A stretch of DNA of 64,000 bases from Vicia villosa (GCF_029867415.1 NC_081183.1:67778336-67842335), one strand, 5' to 3'; shown: positions 1-10,887, counted from the stretch's first letter. Translations and numbers: made by a program. The notes: generated by a model not told the origin, from the letters alone.

Positions 1-1098
1 ACCTTTCTCTTCTTCATTTTTCAGGGTTAGCCAAGATCTTCCGACTACGCGCCATATCAGATCAAAAGCTAAGTTTTTTTAATTCTTTTCTTATTTAAAT
101 TTTATTTTTACTTTTGCTTTATAGGTTCAATTAGGTTTTACTTCATTTGTTAAGGAACTTCTCCTACACTCATCCCTATTATTTTTCTTTTAATTTTCAG
201 GGTCGATCGAGGTTCGAGGAAGATCAAGGCGGGGATCAAGATAATTAAATTAATTATTTATATTTCTTATTTTTTGTTTTAATTCCCCATCCCCGCAGGT
301 GTTTATTGTAATAGCGTAGGCTTTAATTTCCGCCTTTAATTTCTGCTCATTTTAAACTGCGTGGTTAGTAATCTTAGGGAGTGCAAGCCTTTAACAGAAG
401 TAGGATAACTAACTACAAGATAACAATATCTGAATTAAACACATGATTGTGCCACACACACACCTTTAGGGTAATCCCTCTTGTTGCCTGTTGCCTTATA
501 TTGTTGCCTGTTGCCTTTAAATCATTAAAATAGTCAAGTCCCTCGATTCCGAGGATACCTAAAGCAAATGTTGCCTTCAAAGTTATTCAAACTCCCTCGA
601 GGTTGCCTTATAAAGAATAATTGTCCCTATTGCTAAGGTATCCTCGCATGATGCCTAAAAAGATAAAATGACTATTATATCCTTCCCTTAGACTACCTGC
701 CCTCTTTATGGTAGGGACAGTCTTATGGCGAATGATAAACCTCGATGACCCTTAACATCCAATTGAAAGACTTCCTGCCCTCTCATGGTATGGATAGATC
801 CTTTCACTCGAAAGACTAAAAGAACAATTTTAAAACTTAGGGTAGTTGCTACTAATTGCTTGCTCTAAATTCAAAATCTTTTTCCCGCTCTTTTCAAATC
901 AAATTCAAAAAGACTACGCTTATTTACAAGCTAAAGTTCTTCTTCGAAAATCTTTTAAAACAATTCAAACAAACAAGTGAGCTAAGCAATTAAGAGCCCA
1001 TGGATAACCATGGATACAAAGGGTGCTTTACACCTTCCCTTTGTATAACTAACCCCCCGAACTCAAAATCTTTTTTAAAGGTCTTTTCCTGTTCTTTT
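1..1098 (+). repeat. 5' LTR of element A, middle part
   Basis: Matches the right LTR from 19139 onward, so the first 2884 bp of this LTR lie outside the window. It stops at 1098 inside CTGTTCTTTT, where solo LTR B is inserted; positions 1094-1098 (ctttt) form the left target-site duplication. It resumes at 10802. Confidence 0.9.
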
Positions 1099-1774
1099 TG
1101 TTGCAAATAAATGTCACTAGAAAGGGGGGTTTGAATTGTGACCTCTTTAAAATTTTAGTTTAAGTGTGTTAAAGAGGATATAGAGAAATAAATGACTGGT
1201 AATAAAGAACACACAAAAGTTTATACTGGTTCACCAAAAGGGTTAGTCCAGTCCTCACACACAGTGAGAATTTCTTATATCTTACACTTTTATCCTTTAA
1301 ACGAGGGATAAAAATGTTACACTTTACACAACCTCAAAAGGCTCTTACACACACTTAAGGTATTACTCTAGACCTTTCTTTCACACTTGTTACAAACAAG
1401 ATTTTATATCTCTTGAGGATATACAAAAGTATTGAATGGATGATTTAAAGATGATTCACTATTTGGCAGTGATGAGTTTACTTTCTCTTCTAGTGTATGA
1501 GATTTTGGACTTTGATTCAATATGAGATTAAGCTTCAATGTCAAAGTTATTTATTCTTGGCAAGAGGTACTGGTTATATAGATGCTTTGGAGCATATGAC
1601 CGTTTGTACTTGCATGAGAATAAAATATCATTCTTTGCTGGATGTGTACTTTGAGGAGACCAGAGATTAGTCCTTTGAGTAGATGAATAATCTGTCTTAG
1701 TTGGCAGTGTACTTTGAGGAGATCAGAGACTAGTACTTTGAGTAGATGAGCATTATCATTTGAATATATGTACG

Positions 1775-2989
1775 TGAAGGATAGAAAAACACTTAGAAAG
1801 GGGGGGGGGGGGGGGGGTTGAATAAGTGTAGCTTTAAAACTTGACAGATAAAAATAAATTGCACAGTTATTTTTATCCTGGTTCGTTGTTAACTAAACTA
1901 CTCCAGTCCACCCCCGCAGAGATGATATACCTCAACTGAGGATTTAATCCACTAATCGCACGGATTACAATGGTTCTCCACTTAGTCAGCAACTAAGTCT
2001 TCCAGAGTCTTCTGATCACACACTGATCACTCCAGGAACAACTGCTTAGATACCCTTTAAGACTTTCTAGAGTATTCTGATCCACACGATCACTCTAGTT
2101 ACAACCTGCTTAGATAACCTCTAAGACTTCCTAGAGTATTCTGATCCACACGATCACTCTAGTTCCTTACAACTTAATGTAATCAATTCTAAGAGTATTA
2201 CAATTGCTTCTTAAAAGCTATAATCACAAACTGTGATATTTCTCTTAACTTTTAAGCTTAATCTCACTAATATATTACAACAGCAATGTAGTGAGCTTTG
2301 ATGAAGATGAAGATTCTGAGCTTTGAATAGAACAGAGTTTCAGCAAGTTAATATGAGTTGTTTTGTTCAGGATCGTTAACCTTGCTTCTCATCAGAACTT
2401 CATATTTATAGGCGTTGGAGAAGATGACCGTTGAGTGCATTTAATGCTTTGCGTGTTCCGTACAGCATCGCATTTAATGTTATACGCTTTTGTCAACTAC
2501 CTCGAGCCTTGTTCACGCTGTGTCTACTGACGTTGCCTTTAGTAGCTTTTAACGTTCCTTTTGTCAGTCAGCGTAGCTTGCCACTTGTACTTCCTTCTGA
2601 TCTGATGTTTGTGAATACAAAGTTTGAATATCATCAGAGTCAAACAGCTTGGTGCAAAGCATCTTCTGATCTTCTGACCTTGAAGTGCTTCTGAGCGTGA
2701 TACCATCAGAACTTCAGTGCTTCTGATCTCATGTTCTTCTGATGCTTCCATAGACCCATGTTTTGATTCTGCTTCGACCATCTTCTGATGTCTTGCCAGA
2801 CCATGTTCTGATGTTGCATGCTGAACCCTTTGAGACAAAGCTTCTGAGCGCTGAATTATGCATACTCTTTATATATTTCCTGAAAAGGAAATTGCATTGG
2901 ATTAGAGTACCATATTATCTTAAGCAAAATTCATATTATTGTTATCATCAAAACTAAGATAATTGATCAGAACAAATCTTGTTCTAACA
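1775..2989 (-). repeat. 3' LTR of element C
   Basis: Reads TGTTAGAACAAG...CTATCCTTCA on the minus strand, 1215 bp. It contains a run of 18 G (1800-1817) where the other LTR has 7, and 2-3 copies of an approximately 60-bp repeat around 1987-2165. The short frame at 2431-2694 is duplicated in the other LTR and is not a gene. Confidence 0.95.
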
Positions 2990-3003
2990 ATCTCCCCTTT
3001 TTT
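2990..3003 (-). other. Polypurine tract of element C
   Basis: On the minus strand AAAAAAGGGGAGAT lies immediately upstream of the 3' LTR start TGTTAG. Confidence 0.75.
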
Positions 3004-3239
3004 GATGATGACAAAAACATATATAAATGATATGAATTTGCGATCAGAAAGAGCAGACGGCAAAAGACAAATTACACAGCTATAGCATAAGCATATGAAT
3101 ATGTCTCCCCCTGAGATTAACAATCTCCCCCTGAGATAAATAATCTCCCCCTGAAATAAATACTCGAAGAACTTTAATAAAAGACTTCCCTGATTATTTC
3201 GGTAGAGACGATCACATAAGCTTCTGTCTTCAGAGAATT

Positions 3240-3565
3240 CATAGCTTCTGACTTCTGCTTCCATTGGACAGCTTCAGAACTAGAATTTCTTTAGATCCCT
3301 AGAACACTCACAGCTTCTGATTCCTGCTTCCATCTAGGACAGCTTCAGAACTTGAATTTCTTTGATCTTCAGAACATTCACAGCTTCTGATTTCTGCTTC
3401 CATTTAGGACAGCTTCAGAACTTGAATTTCTTTGATCTTCAGAACATTCACAGCTTCTGATTTTTGCTTCCATTTAGGACAGCTTCAGAACTTGAGTTTT
3501 CTGGATCTTTAGAACATTCACAGCTTCTGATTTCTGCTTCCCTCGGATAGCTTCAGAGCTTTGAA
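3240..3565 (-). repeat. 70-bp tandem repeat in element C 3' UTR
   Basis: About 4.5 copies of a 70-bp unit with core CAGCTTCTGATTTCTGCTTC and GGACAGCTTCAGAACTTGAA; the middle copies differ by only 1-3 bases. Confidence 0.85.
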
Positions 3566-4245
3566 TTTCTACCAACATCACTTCATGCTAGATTTGTATC
3601 AGAACATTGTTGAATGTACCAGAGCATCATCAGAGCATCTCTACATCCTGAAATGTTACAGAACAAAAACTAAACGACAAAAGTCAGCATGAACGAGTCA
3701 GAACATAAAATGTATATTCGAACACATGATATGTATTAGAGCCATATAGGCTAAAATAATGTATCAGAGCAAATAGAATTTTGTCAGAGCAAATAGACAA
3801 TTATGGATCAAATTCTATTATCAGTGCTTCTGATTTATTCTTCTTTCTTGCTTCTGATTTCTGAAGCTTGACAGCACTTAGCTTGCTTCAGTTTCCATGA
3901 GCTTATTCTTTTTACAGAATAACACTTCTTATGGTTTTGCTTCTTGTGTTTGCTTTGAAGATTCTCTTCACTTCTTTATACCTACAAAACACTTAAACCA
4001 TATAGAACTTGCAGTTCTTGTTAGTAAAAGCAACTGATTAAATCAAATCATTTATCACATATTTCTCCCCCTTTTTGTCATATCATCAAAAAACAAAAAA
4101 GATTCAGAGACAAACAAAACGAAACACACGGAGGAAGAAGATGATTTCATTGAAGTTCAAACAGCAGGTACAGAAGTACATGAAGATAAGTAAGATCAGA
4201 TGCACAAAAACAGATGCAACGAAAAAGAAACAACACAGACTCAAT

Positions 4246-6669
4246 CTAAGATGGCCCTAGCCTTGACAAGATCTTGGCCAGCATCTCTTGAACCTTATTG
4301 TTGTGTCCATCTTGCCTCACCATGAAAGCTCTATACTCAGCATTGAGTGAGCTTTGCTCATCCTGTCTCTTCTGAATTTCTTCCAGAGTCCTTGTAAGAC
4401 GAGAAGATTCATCAGAAGAAGCTTCACCGCTTTCAACCACAGGAATCGCAACTTGATCTGTAGCTTCCATGGATAGATCATTTGCAGGGATTTCCTCAAC
4501 AGGATCTGATTCAGCAACATGATCTTCAGCATCTGCTTCTTGCATAGAAGCATCTCCATATTCTGCAGCAGGAATTTCCGAGTCTCCATTCTCAAGTGCC
4601 TGAAGAATGGCAGCTAGATTCCTGGGAGCAGAAGGACCTTCAACTTCTGGTGGGTCAACAACTTCTGGAATGACCAAGCTTGGGTCTTTCTCAGAAGGGT
4701 TTTCCCTCAGATAGTTAAAGAGAGTCTTAACGTCTCCAAGCAGAACAGGATAATCAGGAATAAAGATAACGATATCCCTGCATGGATTTGCTTCCATTTC
4801 AGCAGCCAGTCTTAATTGTTCCATCTCATCCAAGAAGGGCTTCTCTTCCAACAGATGTCTTCCTTTGAGACTAGCAAACCAGACGTCTTCATAATTCCTT
4901 AGGATTCCACGAGGTCGTGGGGCAGCAGCCACAAGTCTTTCCTGTACTCCCATTGCTTCTTCTTGAAACACCTTGCGAAATCTTTTCCAGATATTTCTTG
5001 TAGAAACATCATTCAGACCATTTAGGAAGGCTTCCTTCAGAAGGTCTAAGCCATTGATTACTTCATATCTGAAAAGTTCCAGGTAGGTAGAGAGTTCAGG
5101 TTCAGACGGATTGAGGGTGAATTTGTAGTTCGGGTAGAGAGGACAAAAAGGTTTTGATTTTCTGGTAGGTAAGGGATTGGATACAGAAGGTGGAGGTGCG
5201 GTGGATGAGGAGGAGGGAATAGCTGAGAGAATGATTGATGAGGATGGATTATTTGTAAAGGGAATTGGTGAGAAAGTCTTATCAGAAGGAGTTGGGGGAA
5301 GAATATTTAGAGGAGTGGGATTTAGAATGGGAGAGGAGGAGGTTGATGGAGAAAGATTTGGTAAGGTGAAGTTTATTTTTGGTTCAGATGAAGGTGATTG
5401 GAAGGATGGTTTAGGGACAGAGGGAGGTGGAGTAAAAACCTGCCTGGAGATTTGCACAGAAGAAGAAGATCTGGTTCTGCGAAAGGAATCTCTAATCCTT
5501 TTCTCCCTTCGTTCTTCAGAGTCCACCTTGTCAGGATCAAAGGTGACTCTCAACTTCTTGGCTTTCTTAGCCTCATCTTCTCGGGCTTTTCTTTTAATTC
5601 TAGCCTTTTGTTCCTTCTGATCCTTCTTCAAAAGGTCAGCCTTGGACGGAAGTACTCTGCCACGGATCCAAGCAGGATCAATATCTGATTGCTTCCTAAC
5701 ACAATCTTCCAGGTAAGACTTGACAACCTGATGCAGTTCTTCTTGAAACAAGGAGGCAAAACCTTCAACAGCAACTCTTCTTGAGAGAATGTCAGGAAAG
5801 CTTGGGCACACAGAAGGTACATTTTGAATGAGTTCTAATCTGAACAAATCCACACCATTAAAAATGGGACCTTGAACTACTCCAAGCAAATGGGATGCAT
5901 TGAGTTTTCTGATGGAGTCCAGCACTTTGCTTTCAGTAAGAATGTCTGAAATCATTCTTCCAAACGGAATAGTCGTTCTTGAAAGATGAGGGTACTTCGC
6001 CCTTTCCTCTTCTCTTGACTCAAGGATTGAAGTCTTCAGATTCTCAAACAGAATGTGAGAAATGTTGATCTCAGTCTTTTTGCCAATGCAGAAAAGAGTG
6101 TGCTTGTGATCTGGACTGATGTAAGAAGAGGAGAGCATTCTTTTTCTGTGGTGAAGAGAACCCAGAATAATCTCAGCCCATACTCTATAAAATGGCCTCA
6201 AGGTGCCTGTGTTATTCGAGTCAATCCCAGAAGACTGAGAGATTTGTTTTTCAACTATCGACCAATCAACAGATGCATGTCGAAAACCAGACCAACCTTC
6301 TTCATCATTCAGATTGTATAGCTTCCTGATCAGTTTTTCAGAGATAACTACTTCATGCCCTAGCACGAATGAAATGATGGCCGTTGGGGTAACCGTTGCA
6401 TGTACCCAGAAATCCTTCACAAGATCAGGATAAATTGGACCAACCAATCTATTAAGGTACTTGGACCATCCTTGCTCAAGGATTCTTGCATCACACTTAA
6501 AGCCATTCGCTTTAAGATTGTTTAAGTCCACAGCAGTTTCACATAAAACCTCCAAGTCCTTCGTGGGTATCAAGCAAGTTTTCAAAGGAGCATATTCATA
6601 ATTTCGTAGAAGGATTTGTGAAGAAGTAAGTCTTTCTTTTAAGGAAGATGAACAAGAGGAAGAGTTCAT
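4246..6669 (-). CDS. 807-aa ORF, putative plant transposon protein, function unknown
   Basis: Intact 2424-bp ORF downstream of gag. Residues about 20-330 form a mostly globular region with a VGPIYPDLVKDFW...VISEKLIRKLYNL pattern like the uncharacterised 'putative plant transposon protein' domain found in many plant elements (assigned from memory, not searched). Residues 330-405 are strongly basic (KKDQKEQKARIKRKAREDEA) and could be nuclear-localising. Residues 405-515 are rich in P, S and T. An acidic stretch and a C-terminal coiled coil follow. No signal peptide or clear membrane helix is evident, which argues against a classic envelope, although its place after pol matches the SIRE env-like ORF. 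That it stays open while pol is gone suggests recent mobilisation or selection. Confidence 0.7.
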   Translation of the reverse strand: MNSSSCSSSLKERLTSSQILLRNYEYAPLKTCLIPTKDLEVLCETAVDLNNLKANGFKCDARILEQGWSKYLNRLVGPIYPDLVKDFWVHATVTPTAIISFVLGHEVVISEKLIRKLYNLNDEEGWSGFRHASVDWSIVEKQISQSSGIDSNNTGTLRPFYRVWAEIILGSLHHRKRMLSSSYISPDHKHTLFCIGKKTEINISHILFENLKTSILESREEERAKYPHLSRTTIPFGRMISDILTESKVLDSIRKLNASHLLGVVQGPIFNGVDLFRLELIQNVPSVCPSFPDILSRRVAVEGFASLFQEELHQVVKSYLEDCVRKQSDIDPAWIRGRVLPSKADLLKKDQKEQKARIKRKAREDEAKKAKKLRVTFDPDKVDSEERREKRIRDSFRRTRSSSSVQISRQVFTPPPSVPKPSFQSPSSEPKINFTLPNLSPSTSSSPILNPTPLNILPPTPSDKTFSPIPFTNNPSSSIILSAIPSSSSTAPPPSVSNPLPTRKSKPFCPLYPNYKFTLNPSEPELSTYLELFRYEVINGLDLLKEAFLNGLNDVSTRNIWKRFRKVFQEEAMGVQERLVAAAPRPRGILRNYEDVWFASLKGRHLLEEKPFLDEMEQLRLAAEMEANPCRDIVIFIPDYPVLLGDVKTLFNYLRENPSEKDPSLVIPEVVDPPEVEGPSAPRNLAAILQALENGDSEIPAAEYGDASMQEADAEDHVAESDPVEEIPANDLSMEATDQVAIPVVESGEASSDESSRLTRTLEEIQKRQDEQSSLNAEYRAFMVRQDGHNNKVQEMLAKILSRLGPS

Positions 6670-6986
6670 GATGATTATGTCGTAAGATTAGAACAAAGAC
6701 TAGGGTTTGAAAAAGAAAAACAGATGCAGCGAAAAAAAAATGTACAACAAAATAGAGAGACGGAGAAAAGAATGAAGTTGAAGCGGGCTATTTAAAAGAT
6801 TTGAAAATAATTTAAATCATTTTGCATTAAATGAGAAATGACATTAGGAGAGATAGCATGGTAAATGAAATGATTTAATACAGTTACCTAGGTCGGCGTC
6901 TTTTCAACTGCACGCTTCGTACTGACCGTAGAGACACGTGTTCATCATTAGATAATGGATGACAGGTGTGAAAAATTCAATAGGCT

Positions 6987-7247
6987 TTACGCCCTCTGAT
7001 TCCAATCACTGCTTCTGAATTGATCAAGTTTCTCTTCTGGAAACACTCCTTCTGAAGTGTGCTGATATAAATCTGAATGATCTTCTGATCCATTACTTCT
7101 GATATACACAGCTTCTGGAGATTCACTTCTTTGTTCTGCAGCTTCTGATAAGACAAAACTGTATCTGCAGAAATTCTTAAGCTGCTTTGTTTCATCAGAA
7201 ACAAGTTTATCATCAAACCAGATATTTATTGATTCGTCCACAATCAA
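6987..7247 (-). pseudogene. Pol remnant of element C (integrase/RT connector-like)
   Basis: An 86-codon frame starting MIVDESINIWFDDKL. ESINxxFDD resembles the segment after the integrase core in copia polyproteins. Neither the integrase zinc finger or DDE motif nor RT motifs are present. This is most likely what remains after deletion of nearly all of pol between gag (stop at 7398) and the 807-aa ORF. The assignment is tentative. Confidence 0.4.
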
Positions 7248-7397
7248 TGTTTCAATATTGTATATTCTGTAGCATTTAGAGCATTCAGAATACTCAAGAA
7301 CGAAACATCATTGCTATAGAAACAAACAAAACAAATGGTTCCAAGACTAATAAACTTTCTTTTCTGATCTCCTACGAACATAGTTTCTTCAACAGAT

Positions 7398-9311
7398 TTA
7401 AGTACCAGAACTTGGAAGACAATCCTTCTTCCCTTCAAGTGTTGAGACCAACTTGAGTCCAGGTGACATGACATGTTGACTTTTATCTTCTTTGTCGCCA
7501 AGAGAATCTGCAAAAGAATTAGTCTTTTTCTTTGGTACCCACATCTTCTTGGGTCCTTTCTTGTTAGATTTTCTCAAGTTCTGATTGAACTTGGGTTTAA
7601 CATTGTAAGCAATAGGAGGAACAGCATGATAATTTTCAATGTGAGTTTCATGATATTTCCTAGGTTGTGTCACATGCTTTTTGGTGTGTGTTATGTGAAA
7701 ACTTTGAGCATGTGAAGTGTGCCTAATATCATGGGAGTGGCCATACTTGAACTGATCATACAATGGCTTGTATGTGAATTTCATTTCATCAACAGGTTCA
7801 AGTTTGTATGGGGTTTCACCCTCAAAACCAATGCCGACTCTTTTGTTTCCAGACACAGCATATATCATAGAAGCTAGCTGACTTCTGCCAATACTTCTAG
7901 ATAAGAACTTCCTGAAACTTAAATCATATTCTTTCAGAATATGGTTTAGACTAGGAGTGGATTTTTCTGAATCAGAAGGAGATCCAACATTATTGGATAA
8001 TTTTAAAAGTTTTTCTTTTAATTCAGAATTCTCCAACTCAAGCTTCTTTGTTTCAAATTCAAATAGCTTTTTCAGCTTTTTGTATTTGAGACTAATCTGA
8101 GACTTGAATTCCAGAAGTTCTGTTAGACCGGAAACTAACTCATCTCTAGTAAGTTCAGAAAATACCTCTTCAGAATCTGATTCTGATGTAGATTCTGATC
8201 CGTCATCTTCTGTCGCCATCAGCGCACAGTTAGCCTGCTCATCTTCAGAGTCTGAATCATTTTCTGACTCATCCCAGGTTGCCATAAGACCTTTCTTCTT
8301 ATGAAACTTCTTCTTGGGATTTTCCTTCTGAAGTTTTGGACATTCATTCTTGAAGTGTCCAGGCTCATTGCATTCATAGCACATGACCTTCTTCTTGTCA
8401 AATCTTCTATCATCAGAAGATTCTCCACGTTCAAATTTCTTTGAACTTCTGACGCCTCTGAACTTCCTTTGCTTGTTCTTCCAGAGTTGATTTAGCCTTC
8501 TGGAGATCAAGGACAGTTCATCTTCTTCTTCAGATTCTGATTCTTCAGGATCTTCTTCTCTAGCCTGAAAAGCGTTAGTGCATTTCTTGATATTGGATTT
8601 TAATGCAATAGACTTACCTTTCTTTTGAGGCTCATTTGCGTCCAGCTCTATTTCATGGCTTCTCAAGGCACTGATAAGCTCTTCCAGAGAAACTTCATTC
8701 AGATTCTTTGCAATCTTGAATGCAGTCACCATAGGACCCCATCTTCTGGGTAAGCTTCTGATGATCTTCTTTACGTGATCAGCCTTGGTGTATCCCTTGT
8801 CAAGAACTCTCAATCCAGCAGTAAGAGTTTGAAATCTTGAAAACATCTTTTCAATGTCTTCATCATCCTCCATCTTGAAGGCTTCATACTTCTGGATTAA
8901 AGCGAGAGCTTTAGTCTCCTTGACTTGAGCATTTCCTTCATGAGTCATTTTCAAAGACTCATATATGTCATAGGCCGTTTCCCTGTTAGATATCTTCTCA
9001 TACTCAGCATGAGAGATAGCATTCAGCAAAACAGTTCTGCATTTATGATGATTCCTGAAAAGCTTCTTCTGATCATCGTTCATTTCTTGCCTTGTCAGCT
9101 TTACGCCACTGGCATTTACTGGATGTTTGTAACCATCCATCAGAAGATCCCATAGATCACCATCTAGACCAAGAAAGTAACTTTCCAGTTTATCTTTCCA
9201 GTATTCAAAGTTTTCACCATCAAATACCGGCGGTCTAGTATAACCATTGTTACCGTTGTGTTGCTCAGCAGAGCCAGATGTAGATGTAGACTTTGCAGTT
9301 TCATCAGCCAT
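7398..9311 (-). CDS. gag: Gag of SIRE-like Ty1/copia element C
   Basis: 637 aa, intact. Residues about 28-235 are a copia-type Gag (UBN2-like) domain with YWKDKLESYF near the N-terminus and KIIRSLPRRWGPMVTAF. An acidic/basic hinge follows, then a zinc knuckle C-X2-C-X4-H-X4-C (CYECNEPGHFKNEC, residues 311-324), acidic repeats and a coiled coil at about 400-450. The C-terminus ends in basic KKGPKKMWVPKKK and then stops at the place where the protease would normally begin (no DSG triad). It packages element RNA in virus-like particles. The start 87 bp inside the PBS is the first in-frame ATG. Confidence 0.9.
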   Translation of the reverse strand: MADETAKSTSTSGSAEQHNGNNGYTRPPVFDGENFEYWKDKLESYFLGLDGDLWDLLMDGYKHPVNASGVKLTRQEMNDDQKKLFRNHHKCRTVLLNAISHAEYEKISNRETAYDIYESLKMTHEGNAQVKETKALALIQKYEAFKMEDDEDIEKMFSRFQTLTAGLRVLDKGYTKADHVKKIIRSLPRRWGPMVTAFKIAKNLNEVSLEELISALRSHEIELDANEPQKKGKSIALKSNIKKCTNAFQAREEDPEESESEEEDELSLISRRLNQLWKNKQRKFRGVRSSKKFERGESSDDRRFDKKKVMCYECNEPGHFKNECPKLQKENPKKKFHKKKGLMATWDESENDSDSEDEQANCALMATEDDGSESTSESDSEEVFSELTRDELVSGLTELLEFKSQISLKYKKLKKLFEFETKKLELENSELKEKLLKLSNNVGSPSDSEKSTPSLNHILKEYDLSFRKFLSRSIGRSQLASMIYAVSGNKRVGIGFEGETPYKLEPVDEMKFTYKPLYDQFKYGHSHDIRHTSHAQSFHITHTKKHVTQPRKYHETHIENYHAVPPIAYNVKPKFNQNLRKSNKKGPKKMWVPKKKTNSFADSLGDKEDKSQHVMSPGLKLVSTLEGKKDCLPSSGT

Positions 9312-9380
9312 CTTTTACTGAAGCGTTTTTCTCTTCCTGAATCTTTTCTAAACACGGTTAAGTGCTTGCACCTTAGAACC

Positions 9381-9397
9381 GGCGCTCTGATGCCAAT
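9381..9397 (-). other. PBS of element C (initiator tRNA-Met type)
   Basis: Minus strand reads TTGGCATCAGAGCGCC directly after the LTR end CCTTCA, close to the TGGTATCAGAGC complement of tRNA-iMet, with one change (GGCATC for GGTATC). Confidence 0.85.
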
Positions 9398-10602
9398 TGA
9401 AGGATAGAAAAACACTTAGAAAGGGGGGGTTTGAATAAGTGTAGCTTTAAAACTTGACAGATAAAAATAAATTGCACAGTTATTTTTATCCTGGTTCGTT
9501 GTTAACTAAACTACTCCAGTCCACCCCCGCAGAGATGATTTACCTCAACTGAGGATTTAATCCACTAATCGCACGGATTACAATGGTTCTCCACTTAGTC
9601 AGCAACTAAGTCTTCCAGAGTCTTCTGATCACACACTGATCACTCCAGGAACAACTGCTTAGATACCCTCTAAGACTTTCTAGAGTATTCTGATCCACAC
9701 GATCACTCTAGTTACAACCTGCTTAGATAACCTCTAAGACTTCCTAGAGTATTCTGATCCACACGATCACTCTAGTTCCTTACAACTTAATGTAATTAAT
9801 TCTAAGAGTATTACAATTGCTTCTTAAAAGCTATAATCACAAACTGTGATATTTCTCTTAACGTTTAAGCTTAATCTCACTAATATATTACAACAGCAAT
9901 GTAGTGAGCTTTGATGAAGATGAAGATTCTGAGCTTTGAATAGAACAGAGTTTCAGCAAGTTAATATGAGTTGTTTTGTTCAGGATCGTTAACCTTGCTT
10001 CTCATCAGAACTTCATATTTATAGGCGTTGGAGAAGATGACCGTTGAGTGCATTTAATGCTTTGCGTGTTCCGTACAGCATCGCATTTAATGTTATACGC
10101 TTTTGTCAACTACCTCGAGCCTTGTTCACGCTGTGTCTACTGACGTTGCCTTTAGTAGCTTTTAACGTTCCTTTTGTCAGTCAGCGTAGCTTGCCACTTG
10201 TACTTCCTTCTGATCTGATGTTTGTGAATACAAAGTTTGAATATCATCAGAGTCAAACAGCTTGGTGCAAAGCATCTTCTGATCTTCTGACCTTGAAGTG
10301 CTTCTGAGCGTGATACCATCAGAACTTCAGTGCTTCTGATCTCATGTTCTTCTGATGCTTCCATAGACCCATGTTCTGATTCTGCTTCGACCATCTTCTG
10401 ATGTCTTGCCAGACCATGTTCTGATGTTGCATGCTGAACCCTTTGAGACAAAGCTTCTGAGCGCTGAATTATGCATACTCTTTATATATTTCCTGAAAAG
10501 GAAATTGCATTGGATTAGAGTACCATATTATCTTAAGCAAAATTCATATTATTGTTATCATCAAAACTAAGATAATTGATCAGAACAAATCTTGTTCTAA
10601 CA
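9398..10602 (-). repeat. 5' LTR of element C
   Basis: 1205 bp. Compared with the other LTR I see substitutions near 9538, 9670, 9796, 9862 and 10377 and the shorter G run (9423-9429). TG/CA ends are intact. Confidence 0.95.
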
Positions 10603-10801
10603 GTACGTTGGTTTATTTTGAAATGATGTAATCTGCTATCATTTGTACTGAGTGCTTTTGCCAATGTATTGATAATATTATGTTAACGCTAAAACAAAAT
10701 ATATAATATCTAACATCATGAGGACCTGCAAGGACACTTGTTAGAGGAGTTAGAATAATAGTATGTTGTCCTCAAAACTCAGAATTTGTTTCAACACTTT
10801 T

Positions 10802-10887
10802 AGCCTTTCCAATTGGATAAAATAAAAGTCGGTGGAGACTCTTGCTATCCGCACATTTCGATTATAAAGTCAGTTCACCATATTACA
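10802..10887 (+). repeat. 5' LTR of element A, terminal part
   Basis: Continuation of the LTR after the nested insertion (right TSD ctttt at 10797-10801). It ends in ATTACA at 10887, directly before the PBS, and matches 20243-20328 with a few substitutions. Confidence 0.9.

Larger units (their letters stand above)
2990..4245 (-). other. 3' UTR of element C
   Basis: 1.25 kb without a credible gene between the 807-aa ORF and the LTR. It is very rich in TTCTGA/TCAGAA hexamers, as are the LTR and flanks of the ORFs, and contains the 70-bp repeat at 3240-3565 and CTCCCCCTGA repeats at about 3103-3152. Confidence 0.6.
1775..10602 (-). mobile_element. Element C: young, pol-less SIRE-like Ty1/copia retrotransposon
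   Basis: Two LTRs of about 1.2 kb (1775-2989 and 9398-10602) in minus orientation, with TSDs gtacg at 1770-1774 and 10603-10607, an initiator-Met-type PBS and a polypurine tract. Internal order in the element's own direction: gag (9311-7398), a remnant resembling the integrase/RT connector (7247-6987), an intact 807-aa ORF (6669-4246), then a 3' UTR with a 70-bp tandem repeat. Protease, integrase core, RT and RNase H are absent. The LTRs differ by about five substitutions plus G-run length, so insertion is recent. Confidence 0.9.
1099..10796 (-). mobile_element. Solo LTR B, Ty1/copia-like (interrupted by element C)
   Basis: The sequence runs TGTTGCAAATAA...GTTTCAACA with 5-bp TSDs ctttt (1094-1098, 10797-10801). 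Without element C and its duplicated target only about 860 bp remain (1099-1774 plus 10608-10796), with no coding capacity, so this is a solo LTR. Its left end (CACTAGAAAGGGGGGTTTGA) resembles the same end of element C's LTR, so it is a related copia family in the same minus orientation. Two copies of an approximately 85-bp segment beginning GTACTTTGAGGAGA occur near 1645-1755. Confidence 0.8.

Noticed and set aside
2431..2694. 87-codon frame repeated exactly at 10044-10307.
   Set aside because: It lies in the two LTRs of element C; the duplication is the LTR pair itself. No motif, and it runs antisense to the element.
5177..5620. 147-codon plus-strand frame rich in G and E.
   Set aside because: It is the antisense of the P/S/T-rich and basic parts of the 807-aa ORF; its composition is explained by that coding strand.
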